Of a DNA stretch of 64,000 nucleotides, positions 44,317-53,117 are shown one piece after another (within the stretch, counting starts at the first letter, position 1; each line of letters opens with the position of its first letter). The translations under genes were made by a program, and so were the position numbers. The notes beneath the pieces are model-generated. The model searched no databases and was not told the origin of the DNA. It worked only from the letters and a program-made list of their open reading frames with translations. Source of the stretch: Bog-756 sp963701325 (GTDB taxonomy: Bacteria > Actinomycetota > Acidimicrobiia > Acidimicrobiales > RAAP-2). The DNA is taken from NCBI GenBank assembly GCA_963701325.1, contig OY969604.1:620001-684000 (forward strand). The letters run 5' to 3'.

Positions 44317-45381
44317 CTAGCAGGACACCCCCGGCACCGCCGGGCCCGGCTGGACGCCCCGGCCAGGTGGGCCGAGCCAGTCACCGGTTGCCTCCGTGAT
44401 GCAGTCGAAGGTGTCCGCGGTCGCGCGGGCACGACCGAACCGCTCGGTGAGGGACACCACGTCAGCTCCGGCCGCGACGGCCGTGGCGGTCACCCCCGCG
44501 GCAACCCGGCCGGCCACGATGAGGGTCGCCGTCCCGCCGACCCGTGCGTCGGTCACCACCCCACCGACCACCTTGCCCCGGAACGACGGCCCGTCGAGTC
44601 CTCCCTCCCCGGTGATCACCCGATCGGCCGAGGCCAGGGCCGACCGCAGCCCGACGATCCCCGCCACCAGGTCGTAGCCGGAACGGAGCTCCCCGCCGAG
44701 CACGATCACGGCACCACCGAGCCCGCCGGCTGCGCCGGCCCCGGAGACGCCCCGGACGTCGACTCCGTAGCGGTCAACGTACTCGCCGGCGAGTCTCTCG
44801 AGACGCCCGGTGAGCACGCTGACCTCGTCGGGCGAGGCTCCCTTCTGGGGGCCGAAGAGCGGGGCCGCATCCACGAACGCCACATCGACATCACAGGCGC
44901 CGACGAGCGTGACCCCGCCGAGCCCCCCTGCCCCTTCGACCGCCGCCAGAGCGCCGGAGCCTCCGTCGGTCATCGCCGAACCCCCAAGACCGAGCACCAC
45001 GGTGCCACCGGGCCCGACCAGGCGGCCCGCTGCGACGAGGAGCTCTCCGGTCCCCCGCGAGCTGGCGGCCAGCGCGTCGTTGCCCTCGCGGCCTCCACCG
45101 AGCGTGAGTCCCGATGCTCGGGCCGACTCCACCACGGCCAGCCCTGGGCCGCTGCGCCACTCCGCCTCCACCGGGCGACCGTCCGGGCCGCTCACCGTCG
45201 TGGTGTGCACCTCCGGGCACCCCGGCGCGCACGCCTCCAACAGCCCCTCACCGCCGTCGGAGAGCGGAAAGGACCGCGTCTCCCACCCGAGGGTGGTGGC
45301 CGCGAGGGCCATGGCCCGGGCCGCCTCGGCAGCGGTGGCCGTGCCACGGAACTTGTCCGGGGCGACGACGACGAGTGGCAT
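44317..45381 (-). CDS. Glycerate kinase (GarK/GlxK family)
   Basis: The protein has 354 residues. It starts MPLVVVAPDKFRGTATAAEAARAM, the canonical family N-terminus (A-P-D-K-F-K-G), and continues FPLSDGGEGLLEA, VLGLGGSAMTDGGSGAL, GPQKGASPDEV, SGAGAAGGLGGA and ITGEGGLDGPSFRGKV. All conserved segments of the fold are intact. It phosphorylates glycerate to 2- or 3-phosphoglycerate. ATG at 45381 has only a weak site upstream. Its stop abuts the cobalamin riboswitch, so the ECF operon may be transcribed through it. Confidence 0.92.
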   Translation of the reverse strand: MPLVVVAPDKFRGTATAAEAARAMALAATTLGWETRSFPLSDGGEGLLEACAPGCPEVHTTTVSGPDGRPVEAEWRSGPGLAVVESARASGLTLGGGREGNDALAASSRGTGELLVAAGRLVGPGGTVVLGLGGSAMTDGGSGALAAVEGAGGLGGVTLVGACDVDVAFVDAAPLFGPQKGASPDEVSVLTGRLERLAGEYVDRYGVDVRGVSGAGAAGGLGGAVIVLGGELRSGYDLVAGIVGLRSALASADRVITGEGGLDGPSFRGKVVGGVVTDARVGGTATLIVAGRVAAGVTATAVAAGADVVSLTERFGRARATADTFDCITEATGDWLGPPGRGVQPGPAVPGVSC

Positions 45382-45429
45382 CAGGGCCCCGACCCTACTG
45401 ACGGAGCAGGGCCCACCTGCAGAGCCGCA

Positions 45430-45470
45430 CCGTTTGCTTATAATGTAACTATGTAATAAAGTAATCGAGA
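45430..45470. promoter_or_regulatory. AT-rich divergent promoter/operator region
   Basis: A stretch of about 30 bases, TTGCTTATAATGTAACTATG onward, is far more AT-rich than its surroundings. It holds a perfect -10 hexamer TATAAT (45439-45444, plus strand) and two ATGTAA direct repeats eight bases apart. It lies between glycerate kinase (minus) and the orphan gene at 45514 (plus). No good -35 was found, so an activator or alternative sigma may be needed. Confidence 0.5.
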
Positions 45471-45513
45471 CGACGGGCGTGGTCGCCCGTCGCACGAGCT
45501 GAAGGAGCAGGAG

Positions 45514-46083
45514 ATGGTGCACCTGGCACGAGGTGGGGGCAGGCGGGCGGGATCCGGCGAGAGCGCGCCGGTCTCGATCGAGGAACTGACCGGTTGGCTG
45601 GCGGGACGGCTGCCCGACACCTGGTTCACCGGCGCGCCCGAGGTGACCGTCGACCGTGACGAGATCCTGATCGTCGGCAGGGTCGCGGCGCCCGAGGGCT
45701 CCGAAGGGGACGAGGCCGGAACCGCGGCGGCCGAGTCCGGCAGGGCGAGCCGGTTCCGGGAGGAGACCCGCGAAGAGCGGATGGCCGTCGCCCGCGAGGC
45801 CGAGCACCGCTTCGGTCGGAACATCGCGTGGGGCGTCGAGGTCGGGACGACCCGCCAGGTGTTCACCAACGTCTCGGTGCCTGTCATGACCCGTCTACGG
45901 CAACCCGAGCGCCTGGTGCTCGACACCCTGGTCGACAGCGGAGTCGCCCGGAGCCGGGCCGACGCGCTGGCTTGGTGCGTGAAGCTCGTCGGCACCCACA
46001 CCGAGGAGTGGCTCAACGATCTGCGGGCGGCGATGGAGTCGGTCGAGACCGTCCGAAGGCAGGGACCGGGCACCTCGTCGTGA
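45514..46083 (+). CDS. Hypothetical protein with possible ribbon-helix-helix-like C-terminus
   Basis: The protein has 189 residues, soluble. The first 60 residues form a small domain (SIEELTGWLAGRLPDTWFTGAPEVTVDRDEILIVGRV), followed by a charged linker (SRFREETREERMAVAREAEHRFG). The C-terminal part VSVPVMTRLRQPERLVLDTLVDSGVARSRADALAWCVKLV has the strand-helix-helix look of RHH-type domains. ATG at 45514 follows GAAGGAGCAGGAG. No family name is recognised. The AT-rich repeats in its promoter would suit autoregulation, which is inference. Confidence 0.65.
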   Translation: MVHLARGGGRRAGSGESAPVSIEELTGWLAGRLPDTWFTGAPEVTVDRDEILIVGRVAAPEGSEGDEAGTAAAESGRASRFREETREERMAVAREAEHRFGRNIAWGVEVGTTRQVFTNVSVPVMTRLRQPERLVLDTLVDSGVARSRADALAWCVKLVGTHTEEWLNDLRAAMESVETVRRQGPGTSS

Positions 46084-46151
46084 CCTGCCCGCGGCAGGGG
46101 CCGGACGGTAGGGTCCGTCCCGTGGGGGCCGCCAACTGAGAGGCTTGGCGC

Positions 46152-46712
46152 GTGGCGACGTCCCAGATCGTGGGCCTCGGCGAAGTCCAGCACAGACATC
46201 TCATCGCCGCAGTCCTCCAGGCCACCGTCACCACCTCGGTCATCCTCGCCGTCTACTACCTGTTCCCCCTCGAGCACCGCGCCCACCAGTCGGTCGTCCT
46301 CCGCCTCGGGGTCGGCATGGCGCTGTTCGTGGCGGCGCTGATCTACGAGATCCGGTCGATCACCAAGAGCAGCTACCCAATGCTCCGCGCGGGCGTGGCC
46401 ATGGCCACCATCATCCCGCTCTTCCTTGTCCTCTTTGCCTGGATCTATCTGACCATGTCCCGGTTCAGCCCCTCCACGTTCGGGCACCCGCTCGACCGGA
46501 CCTCGGCGCTCTACTTCACCGTGTCCGTGTTCTCGACCGTGGGGTTCGGCGACATCACGCCCCACACCGACGGGGCCCGACTGGTCACGACCGTGCAGAT
46601 GCTCGCCGACCTGGCGGTGGTCGCCGTGGTCGTCCGCCTGATCCTGGATGCGGCGAGAGTAGGGCTCCGGGGACGCCCGAACACAGACCGCGGGTCAGAA
46701 GAGCAGGCCTAA
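46152..46712 (+). CDS. Two-TM ion channel (potassium-channel pore domain)
   Basis: The protein has 186 residues. Two N-terminal helices (LQATVTTSVILAVYYLFPL; VGMALFVAALIYEI) precede a third (GVAMATIIPLFLVLFAWIYLTM), then the pore loop with filter TVGFGDITP and a final helix TTVQMLADLAVVAVVVRLIL. The filter is the G-F-G-D variant of the K+ signature T-V-G-Y-G-D. No RCK or cyclic-nucleotide domain is attached. GTG at 46152 has GAGAGG about eight bases upstream. It may be cotranscribed with the gene at 45514. Confidence 0.88.
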   Translation: MATSQIVGLGEVQHRHLIAAVLQATVTTSVILAVYYLFPLEHRAHQSVVLRLGVGMALFVAALIYEIRSITKSSYPMLRAGVAMATIIPLFLVLFAWIYLTMSRFSPSTFGHPLDRTSALYFTVSVFSTVGFGDITPHTDGARLVTTVQMLADLAVVAVVVRLILDAARVGLRGRPNTDRGSEEQA

Positions 46713-46805
46713 GTCGAACGCAGGCCAGGGTCACCCGCCGTGATCGGCTGCGCCACCCGCTCGCCCCTCCGGACCGCGTCCGGCCGATGGTGACCGGACT
46801 GTCCA

Positions 46806-48014
46806 TCAGGTGTACCTGCCGAGCTCGCGCCGGGCGAGTTGACGCCGGTGGACCTCGTCTGGTCCGTCGGCGAACCGGAGGGTGCGCAGGCCCGCGTACA
46901 TGCGGGCGAGCGGGAAGTCGTCGGACACCCCACCACCCCCGTGCGCCTGGATCGCCCGATCGACCACTCGCAACGCCATGTTGGGGGCGACCACCTTGAT
47001 GGCCGAGATCTCGGTGGCGGCGCCCTGGTGACCGACGGTGTCCATGAGCCAGGCGGCCTTGAGGGTGAGCAGGCGAGCCTGCTCGATCTCGATCCGAGAG
47101 TCGGCGATCCATTCGCGGATCACCCCCTGGTCGGAGAGCGGTCGGCCGAATGCGATCCGGCCGATGACCCGGCGGCACATGAGCTCGAGGGCCCGCTCGG
47201 CCATGCCGATGCAGCGCATGCAGTGGTGGATGCGCCCGGGACCGAGGCGGGCCTGGGCGATGGCGAACCCCGCCCCCTCCTCGCCGATCAGGTTGGTGGC
47301 CGGTACCCGCACGTCCTCGAAGTTCAGCTCGCAGTGCCCCTCCCGGTCGGTGTAGCCGAACACCGGGAGGTTCCGCACGATGGTCAGACCGGGTGTGCCC
47401 CGTGGCACGAGGATCATCGACTGCTGTCGGTGCCGGTCGGCATCGGGGTCGGTCTTGCCCATCACGATGAACACCCGGCACCGTTCCGAAGCCGCACCGG
47501 AGATCCACCATTTCCGGCCGTTGAGGACGTAGCCGTCCCCGTCTCTGCGGATGGACAGCCGGATGTTGGTGGCGTCCGAGGAGGCGACGTCGGGCTCGGT
47601 CATCGCGAAGGCGGAACGGATCTCTCCTTCGAGCAGCGGCACCAGCCACTCCTCGCGCTGCTGGTCCGACCCGAACAGGGCGAGCACCTCCATGTTGCCG
47701 GTGTCCGGCGCGGAGCAGTTCATCGCCTCGGGCGCAAGGGGGCTCCGTCCGGACAGTTCGGCGAGGTGCGCGTAGTCGAGGGTGGTGACAGGATCGGGCG
47801 TCCAGGGGGTCACGTGCGGCATGAACAGGTTCCAGAGCCCGCGCCCGCGTGCCGCTGACTTGAGCTCTTCGATGATCGCGGGGTGGTGGTGGGGATCACC
47901 GGATGCCCGCATCTGCTGCTCGTAGACGACCTCGGCCGGGACGACCGAGGTCTCCAGGAACTCGGACAGGCGCTGACGGAGGTCGGCACCCCGCGGGCTC
48001 GGCTCAAAGCTCAT
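46806..48014 (-). CDS. Acyl-CoA dehydrogenase (ACAD10/11-like)
   Basis: The protein has 402 residues. The motifs MPHVTPWTPDPVTTLDYAHLAELSGRS and NCSAPDTGNMEVLALFGS belong to the ACAD11-like branch. The core holds FAMTEPDVASSDATNI and WWISGAASERCRVFIVMGK, and the C-terminus is AIQAHGGGGVSDDFPLARMYAGLRTLRFADGPDEVH. This branch acts on long, branched or 4-hydroxy acyl-CoAs in other organisms. ATG at 48014 follows GGAGGAG by six bases. It diverges from the FAH gene across 98 bases. Confidence 0.92.
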   Translation of the reverse strand: MSFEPSPRGADLRQRLSEFLETSVVPAEVVYEQQMRASGDPHHHPAIIEELKSAARGRGLWNLFMPHVTPWTPDPVTTLDYAHLAELSGRSPLAPEAMNCSAPDTGNMEVLALFGSDQQREEWLVPLLEGEIRSAFAMTEPDVASSDATNIRLSIRRDGDGYVLNGRKWWISGAASERCRVFIVMGKTDPDADRHRQQSMILVPRGTPGLTIVRNLPVFGYTDREGHCELNFEDVRVPATNLIGEEGAGFAIAQARLGPGRIHHCMRCIGMAERALELMCRRVIGRIAFGRPLSDQGVIREWIADSRIEIEQARLLTLKAAWLMDTVGHQGAATEISAIKVVAPNMALRVVDRAIQAHGGGGVSDDFPLARMYAGLRTLRFADGPDEVHRRQLARRELGRYT

Positions 48015-48112
48015 TCGGTCTCCTCCATCGGGTGGACCGGCCATCCGCCGGCCCGGATGTGCACAGACTCCGAGGGTAGCCTTCCGAGGACGACGGACGA
48101 AGGGGTCCCGGG

Positions 48113-49009
48113 ATGTTCCGACTGTTGAACGTGGAAGGCCGGGCCGCGCTCGAGCACGACGGACGGTGGCATGACCTCGCGGCAATCGCCGGCGACGAGA
48201 GCCTGGCAGATCCGATGGCCGCGATCGCCCGGTGGCCGGAGTTGCATGACCTCAGCGGGCGGTGCTCAGCCGCATCGGCCGGCGGCCCCGTGACCGACGC
48301 CCGCCTCGGTCCACCGGTGCCCGCGCCCCGGCAGGTGTTCGGGATCGGGCTCAACTACCGCGACCATGCGGGCGAGACCGGGATGGATCTGCCGCCGGCC
48401 CCGCTCACCTTCACCAAGTTCCCGAGTTGCATCACCGGTCCGACCGGTGAGGTGCCGCTCTCCGGTGCCAGTGTGGACTGGGAGGTCGAGATCGTGGCCG
48501 TCATCGGGGCCGAGTGCACCTCGGTCGCGCCAACCGACGCCTGGGGCTCGGTCGCCGGTCTGACCCTGGGCCAGGACATCTCCGACCGGCAGGTCCAGAT
48601 GACCGGGTCGCCGGCCCAGTTCTCCCTCGGCAAGAGCTTCAGCGGGTACGGTCCGATCGGTCCGGCGCTGGTCTCTCTGGACACCTTCGCCGATCCGGAC
48701 GACGTCGCGCTCTGGTGCGACGTGGCCGGCGAGCGGATGCAGGAGGCACGGAGCAGCCTCCTCATCTTCCCGATCCGGAGACTGGTCGCCTATCTGTCCT
48801 CGATCTGCAGGCTCTACCCCGGGGATCTGATCTTCACCGGGACACCGTCCGGCGTCGGCATGGCGCGGGGCCGGTTCCTCCGGAGCGGCGAAGTCATCCT
48901 GTCCGGCGCCGAGGGGATCGGCCAGCTGCGCAACGTCTGCGTCGAGGGACGCGGCCCCCTCGCCGTCCGCCCGGAGACGGAAGACGGCGCGGCCGGCAGT
49001 CTCAGCTGA
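48113..49009 (+). CDS. Fumarylacetoacetate hydrolase-family protein
   Basis: The protein has 298 residues. The FAH catalytic domain starts at about residue 75 (VFGIGLNYRDHAGETG). The metal-binding acidic triad lies in VDWEVEIVAVIG (two Glu) and GQDISDRQVQ (Asp). It ends with LYPGDLIFTGTPSGVGMARGRFLRSGE. The fold hydrolyses or decarboxylates beta-diketones and 2-oxo-dienoates, often in aromatic or ring catabolism. ATG at 48113 gives MFRLLNVEGRAALEH. Its 3' end overlaps the convergent epimerase gene by eight bases. Confidence 0.9.
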   Translation: MFRLLNVEGRAALEHDGRWHDLAAIAGDESLADPMAAIARWPELHDLSGRCSAASAGGPVTDARLGPPVPAPRQVFGIGLNYRDHAGETGMDLPPAPLTFTKFPSCITGPTGEVPLSGASVDWEVEIVAVIGAECTSVAPTDAWGSVAGLTLGQDISDRQVQMTGSPAQFSLGKSFSGYGPIGPALVSLDTFADPDDVALWCDVAGERMQEARSSLLIFPIRRLVAYLSSICRLYPGDLIFTGTPSGVGMARGRFLRSGEVILSGAEGIGQLRNVCVEGRGPLAVRPETEDGAAGSLS

Positions 49010-49994
49010 CCTTGCCGAGCTCCCGCAGCCACGCGGTGGTGATCACGAAGCCTTCGTCGAGACTGATCGGGTCGTAGCCCAGCCGCTTGTAGGTCTTCGA
49101 CTCCCGCAGATCGCGACGATTGGTCTGGGTGCTGGCGGCCTTTGCGGCGATCGCCACCAGGGTCGGCCCGAACACCCGGACCAGCTCCGGGTCGTCCGAC
49201 GAGGGCACGTCGACGACCCGATGGTCGAGCCCGGCGAGCTCGCAGATCCGGTTGCACGCCTCGGCGACGCTCACTGTCTCCTCCGGACGTCCATCGAGCA
49301 TGTACCGCTCACCGGAGACCCCGCGGTCCAGCGCGAGCAGACAGCCCCGGGCGACGTCCTCCGCGTAGACCCAGCTCACCGGAAACCGGATGTACTGGGT
49401 GATGCGGCCGCGCAACGCCGAGAGGAGCACCCGGTTGAAGCTGGTGATGCCGAGCGCGTTGCTCGCGACCGGAGAGGGACCGAAGATCGCGCCCGGGTGA
49501 GCGGTGACCACGTCCTGGCCAGCCGCGGAACGGGCCATCGCGTCCTCGAAGGCGGCCATCTTGGTGATCGTGTAGGGATCCGAGCTGGGCTCCTTCGAGA
49601 CGGGGGCGTCCTCACGCTCGAGGCCCCCCGAGGTGTCGAAGAAGGTCCCGGTGCTCACCGCGACCACCCTGCGCAGACCGAGGGCTTCGGCTGCGTCGAG
49701 GACGTTCCTGGTGCCGTCGACGTTCACCGCTACGAAGTCGGGTAGGTGCTGGCTGGCCCCACCCAGGAGCGCGGCGCAGTGGATGGCGGCATCGCTCCCC
49801 TCTGCACCGCTGCGGACCGCGTGGGCGTCGGTGATGTCGCCGACGACGACCTCAGCTCCGAGGGCGGCCAACGGGGAGGAATCTGCGGCGGCCCGGGCCA
49901 GCGCGCGCACGTGGTCCCCGCGCTCGAGGAGCAGCCTGCAGACGTTGGCGCCCGCGAGTCCGGTGGCGCCGGTGACGAAGACGGTCTCGCTCAT
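49002..49994 (-). CDS. NAD-dependent epimerase/dehydratase (extended SDR)
   Basis: The protein has 330 residues. The Rossmann motif VTGATGLAGANVCRLLL is at the N-terminus, followed by DITDAH and AIHCAALLGG. The catalytic Tyr-Lys pair is in DPYTITKMAAFE. The group includes dihydroflavonol-reductase-like and 3-beta-hydroxysteroid dehydrogenase-like enzymes. ATG at 49994 overlaps the AhpD-like gene stop (ATGA). The substrate is unclear; a hydroxyl or carbonyl intermediate of the local pathway is likely. Confidence 0.9.
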   Translation of the reverse strand: MSETVFVTGATGLAGANVCRLLLERGDHVRALARAAADSSPLAALGAEVVVGDITDAHAVRSGAEGSDAAIHCAALLGGASQHLPDFVAVNVDGTRNVLDAAEALGLRRVVAVSTGTFFDTSGGLEREDAPVSKEPSSDPYTITKMAAFEDAMARSAAGQDVVTAHPGAIFGPSPVASNALGITSFNRVLLSALRGRITQYIRFPVSWVYAEDVARGCLLALDRGVSGERYMLDGRPEETVSVAEACNRICELAGLDHRVVDVPSSDDPELVRVFGPTLVAIAAKAASTQTNRRDLRESKTYKRLGYDPISLDEGFVITTAWLRELGKVS

Positions 49995-50569
49995 GCCGGA
50001 GCGACGTCGGCCACCGCGGTGTCGACCTGACCGGGGTCGAAGGCGATGACCGGCGCACTGTCCCCGAAGACATCGAGCGTGTGGATGAACCGGTGCAGGC
50101 CCATCGAGTTGGCGCAGGTGAAGCCGAGCTCGATGATCTGGGCAGCGGTGAAGACCTTGCCGAGCTCGCGGTAGACCTCGTCGTCGATCGCGTGGTGGTC
50201 GGCGGAGAGCAGATCGAGGAACTCCACGGCCAGGCGCTCCTGCTCGGTCAGCCCCGAACTCCCAGGACTCACCAGGCAGGCGACGTCCGCATCGGTGATC
50301 GAGTCGTGCTTTCGGGACTGCATGCACGGCTGGCACTCGCCGAGTTGCGCGCTCCGGATCCGGATGAGCTCGAGGATCCGGCCGCCGAGGAGGCTCTGGG
50401 TCCCCCAGGTTCGTCTGGCCCCGTCGGTCATGAGGATCTGAGACGTGCGGTAGGCGAAGATCTGCAGCGGAATGGGTGTGGCATAGGTGCCGTCCGCCAC
50501 ACCCTCCTCGATGATCCGCCGCGGTTCCGCCGCAAGCTCGTCCAGTGGGATCGGCTCAATCCTCGGCAT
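49991..50569 (-). CDS. Carboxymuconolactone decarboxylase/AhpD-like protein
   Basis: The protein has 192 residues. The CMD motif RIRSAQLGECQPCMQSRKHDSI has the C-x2-C pair and following His of AhpD-type disulfide reductases, so a peroxidase or redox role fits better than decarboxylation. A second helical hairpin includes ELGKVFTAAQIIELGFTCANSMGLHRF. ATG at 50569 begins MPRIEPIPLDEL, a common start in the family. It leads the two-gene operon with the epimerase. Confidence 0.88.
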   Translation of the reverse strand: MPRIEPIPLDELAAEPRRIIEEGVADGTYATPIPLQIFAYRTSQILMTDGARRTWGTQSLLGGRILELIRIRSAQLGECQPCMQSRKHDSITDADVACLVSPGSSGLTEQERLAVEFLDLLSADHHAIDDEVYRELGKVFTAAQIIELGFTCANSMGLHRFIHTLDVFGDSAPVIAFDPGQVDTAVADVAPA

Positions 50570-50641
50570 CGATCTGCATCCCCTCGTCGGCTCTCGGACA
50601 ATTCACCTTCTGGTCTGCGAACTTATTAGAGTGATGACCTC

Positions 50642-51448
50642 GTGTCCATCGACCCCTCCCAGATCCTGCTCACCGACCAGGTTGCCGTGGTGACCGGAGG
50701 CGGTTCGGGTATCGGCAGGGGTATCGCGCGTGGCCTGGCCGCCTTCGGTGCCTCGGTTGCGATCTGGGAGCGCGATCCCGAGACCGCTGCGGCTGCCGCG
50801 GAGGAGATCGGGGGGCTCGGCATCGCCACCGACGTCCGGGAGCCGGATCAGGTGGACGCCGCACTCAGCCGAACCCTGAGCGAGCTCGGAAGCGTGGGCA
50901 TCCTCGTCAACAATGCCGGCGGGGTCTTCTCCTCTCCATTACTCGAGACGTCCGAGAACGGCTGGGATGCGCTCTACCGGGCAAACCTCAAACACGTCAT
51001 CCTCTGCACCCAGCGGGTGGCCCGGGTCATGGTTGCTGAAGGGTCGGGCGGCAGCATCATGAACGTGACCTCGATCGAAGGGGTCCGCGCCGCCCCCGGG
51101 TACGCCGCCTACGCGGCCGCCAAAGCCGGGGTCATCAATTTCACGAAGACCGCGGCGCTCGAGCTGGCGCCCCACGGGATCCGGGTCAACGCCCTCGCCC
51201 CGGACATCACGATGACCGAAGGCCTCATCGCGGTCGCACCCCCGGGTTCCGAGCGGTCCTTCAGCTCGACGGTTCCCATGGGCCGTCCGGGCGACGTCGA
51301 CGAGATGGCCGGGGCTGCGGTCTTCCTCGCCGGATCGCTCTCCAGCTACGTGACCGGACAGACGCTCCACGTGGACGGGGGCACCCAGGCTGCGGGCGGC
51401 TGGTACCACCGCCCGGACACCGGGGACTACGTGCTCGGGCCGGCCTGA
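50642..51448 (+). CDS. Short-chain dehydrogenase/reductase
   Basis: This 268-residue classical SDR has the cofactor motif VVTGGGSGIGRGIA, Asp after strand 3 (ATDVREPDQ), LVNNAGGVF, Ser in IMNVTSIEGV, the catalytic pair Y-x3-K in YAAYAAAKAG and a C-terminal VTGQTLHVDGG. A Glu/Arg after strand 2 (IWERDPE) leaves NAD versus NADP open. GTG at 50642 is used. It ends at a hairpin shared with the convergent SDR. Confidence 0.92.
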   Translation: MSIDPSQILLTDQVAVVTGGGSGIGRGIARGLAAFGASVAIWERDPETAAAAAEEIGGLGIATDVREPDQVDAALSRTLSELGSVGILVNNAGGVFSSPLLETSENGWDALYRANLKHVILCTQRVARVMVAEGSGGSIMNVTSIEGVRAAPGYAAYAAAKAGVINFTKTAALELAPHGIRVNALAPDITMTEGLIAVAPPGSERSFSSTVPMGRPGDVDEMAGAAVFLAGSLSSYVTGQTLHVDGGTQAAGGWYHRPDTGDYVLGPA

Positions 51449-51458
51449 TCCACCGGTG

Positions 51459-51489
51459 ACCGTGCCGGCTGCAGCACCGACGGCACGGT
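51459..51489. terminator. Bidirectional hairpin between convergent SDR genes
   Basis: ACCGTGCCG (51459-51467) pairs perfectly with CGGCACGGT (51481-51489) around a 13-base loop. It fills the 41-base gap between the two stops, so it probably ends both transcripts. There is no U-tract. Confidence 0.6.
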
Positions 51490-52284
51490 TCAACTGTCTC
51501 CCGGTGCGGGCGAGCCCACGTGGGCCGACATGCCACCGTCGATGACGATCATCTGTCCGGTGATGTAGCGCGACTCCTCGGAAGCCAGAAAGACGACCAG
51601 GTTGGCGATGTCGTCGGGCTGGCCGAGCTGCGGCGTGAGCGTCTTCTTGCCGAGGCGGTCCACGATCTCGTCGGTGAGGTGGGCCCGCACGGCGTCGGTG
51701 ATGATGAGGCCGGGAACGATCGTGTTGACCCGGACCCCCTGCTTCCCGTGCCCGGCGGCGACGTACATGGTCAACGTGTTCACCCCCGCCTTGGAGACCC
51801 CGTAGGCGGTGCGGGTCCGGTCGCCGCTGAGCGACGCCCCCGAGGACATGTTGATGATGGAGCCACCCCCGTGACGGACCATCTCGGGGATCGCGTGCTT
51901 GCAGGTCAGCATCTGACTGCGCAGGTTGACCGCCAGGGTCCGCTCCCATACCTCGACCGACAACTCGGTCACCACGGTGTCGTGGTCGAGGAAGGCGGAC
52001 TCGGTCAGCGCTGCGTTGTTGTGGAGGACGTCCATCCGGCCGAACTGGGCGACCGTGGCGCCTACGGCAGCGACCACCTGGTCCTCGTCTGACAGATCGG
52101 CACGCACCCCGATGGCCGATCCACCCGACGCCAGGATCGCCTCGGCACCCCGTTCCGCGCCGTCGCCGTCGATGTCGACCACTGCGACCGAGGCACCCTC
52201 TCTGGACAGGGCCCGAACGGTGGCGGCACCGATCCCCCCGGCACCGCCGGTCACCATCGCCACCTTGCCGTCAAGTCGTCCCAC
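51490..52284 (-). CDS. Short-chain dehydrogenase/reductase
   Basis: This 264-residue classical SDR has MVTGGAGGIGAATVRAL, the NAD-preferring Asp in VAVVDIDGDG, VLHNNAALTES, Ser in INMSSGASLSG and the catalytic pair in TAYGVSKAGVN, ending ITGQMIVIDGGM. GTG at 52284 gives the usual VGRLDGKVAMVTGG start; a GTG 15 bases upstream is possible. It diverges from the class II aldolase gene, with 145 bases between them. It may act on the same ring or side-chain intermediates as the other SDR. Confidence 0.91.
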   Translation of the reverse strand: MGRLDGKVAMVTGGAGGIGAATVRALSREGASVAVVDIDGDGAERGAEAILASGGSAIGVRADLSDEDQVVAAVGATVAQFGRMDVLHNNAALTESAFLDHDTVVTELSVEVWERTLAVNLRSQMLTCKHAIPEMVRHGGGSIINMSSGASLSGDRTRTAYGVSKAGVNTLTMYVAAGHGKQGVRVNTIVPGLIITDAVRAHLTDEIVDRLGKKTLTPQLGQPDDIANLVVFLASEESRYITGQMIVIDGGMSAHVGSPAPGDS

Positions 52285-52429
52285 GATGACCCACCCCACT
52301 CCCGTTCCGTGCCGTCGCGCTCGGCCTCGACCCAGCGAACCATCCGGCATCCACCCTGTAGGGTGCGACACTACCGATTACGATGCAGCGTCCCGGGCTG
52401 AGAGCCGAGACTCGGAGAGGACACGAACG

Positions 52430-53095
52430 ATGAGCGATCTGCTCTTGGCCGACGAGCGCGAAGCCGTCGCCGAAGCCAGCCGCCACCTGGCCCGGACCGG
52501 TCTGGTGATCGGCACCGCCGGGAACATCTCCGCCCGGAACGGGGACCTGGTCGCGGTCACCCCCACCGGCGCCGACCTGGGGACGGTGACCGCGGAGATG
52601 GTCACGGTCATCGAGCTCGACGGGACCGTGGTGGACGGGGACCTCGCCCCGACCTCGGAGGTCCCGTTGCACACCGGCATCTACGCCGCGACCAACGCCC
52701 TCGCTGTCACCCATGCCCACGCGATGGCCTCGACGGCGCTCGGCTGCTGCCATGACGAGCTCCCGCCGCTGCACTACAGCTGCCTCGGCCTCGGGGGCGC
52801 GCCCCGCACCGCGGCCTACGCGACCTTCGGCTCCGAGGAGCTCGCGCAGAACGTCATCGAGGCCCTCAAGGGCCGCAACGCGGCCATGATGCAGAACCAC
52901 GGTTCGGTCGCCTACGGCAGCACGATGAAGGAGGCGATCGAGCGGATCGAGCTCCTCGAATGGCTGGCAGAGCTCTACTGGCGGTCCTCGTCCCTCGGCA
53001 CCCCACGGATCCTGACCGACAAGGACTTCGAGAACATCATCGTCGCGGCCATGTCCGGCGGCTACGGCACCATCCGGAAGCTCGAGAAGGACTAG
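52430..53095 (+). CDS. Class II aldolase/adducin-family protein (fuculose-phosphate aldolase-like)
   Basis: This 221-residue zinc aldolase fold has GTAGNISARNGD near residue 30, the acidic catalytic position in TSEVPLHTGIY, the metal His pair in VTHAHAMASTA and the third His in MMQNHGSVAYG. It would cleave or form a C-C bond by retro-aldol chemistry on a dihydroxyacetone-like or 2-oxo-acid substrate. ATG at 52430 follows GGAGAGG by nine bases. The next gene, an aldo/keto reductase, starts 22 bases after its stop, so the aldehyde product may be reduced there. Confidence 0.9.
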   Translation: MSDLLLADEREAVAEASRHLARTGLVIGTAGNISARNGDLVAVTPTGADLGTVTAEMVTVIELDGTVVDGDLAPTSEVPLHTGIYAATNALAVTHAHAMASTALGCCHDELPPLHYSCLGLGGAPRTAAYATFGSEELAQNVIEALKGRNAAMMQNHGSVAYGSTMKEAIERIELLEWLAELYWRSSSLGTPRILTDKDFENIIVAAMSGGYGTIRKLEKD

Positions 53096-53117
53096 CGATC
53101 GGCCGGCGGGCGGCTCC

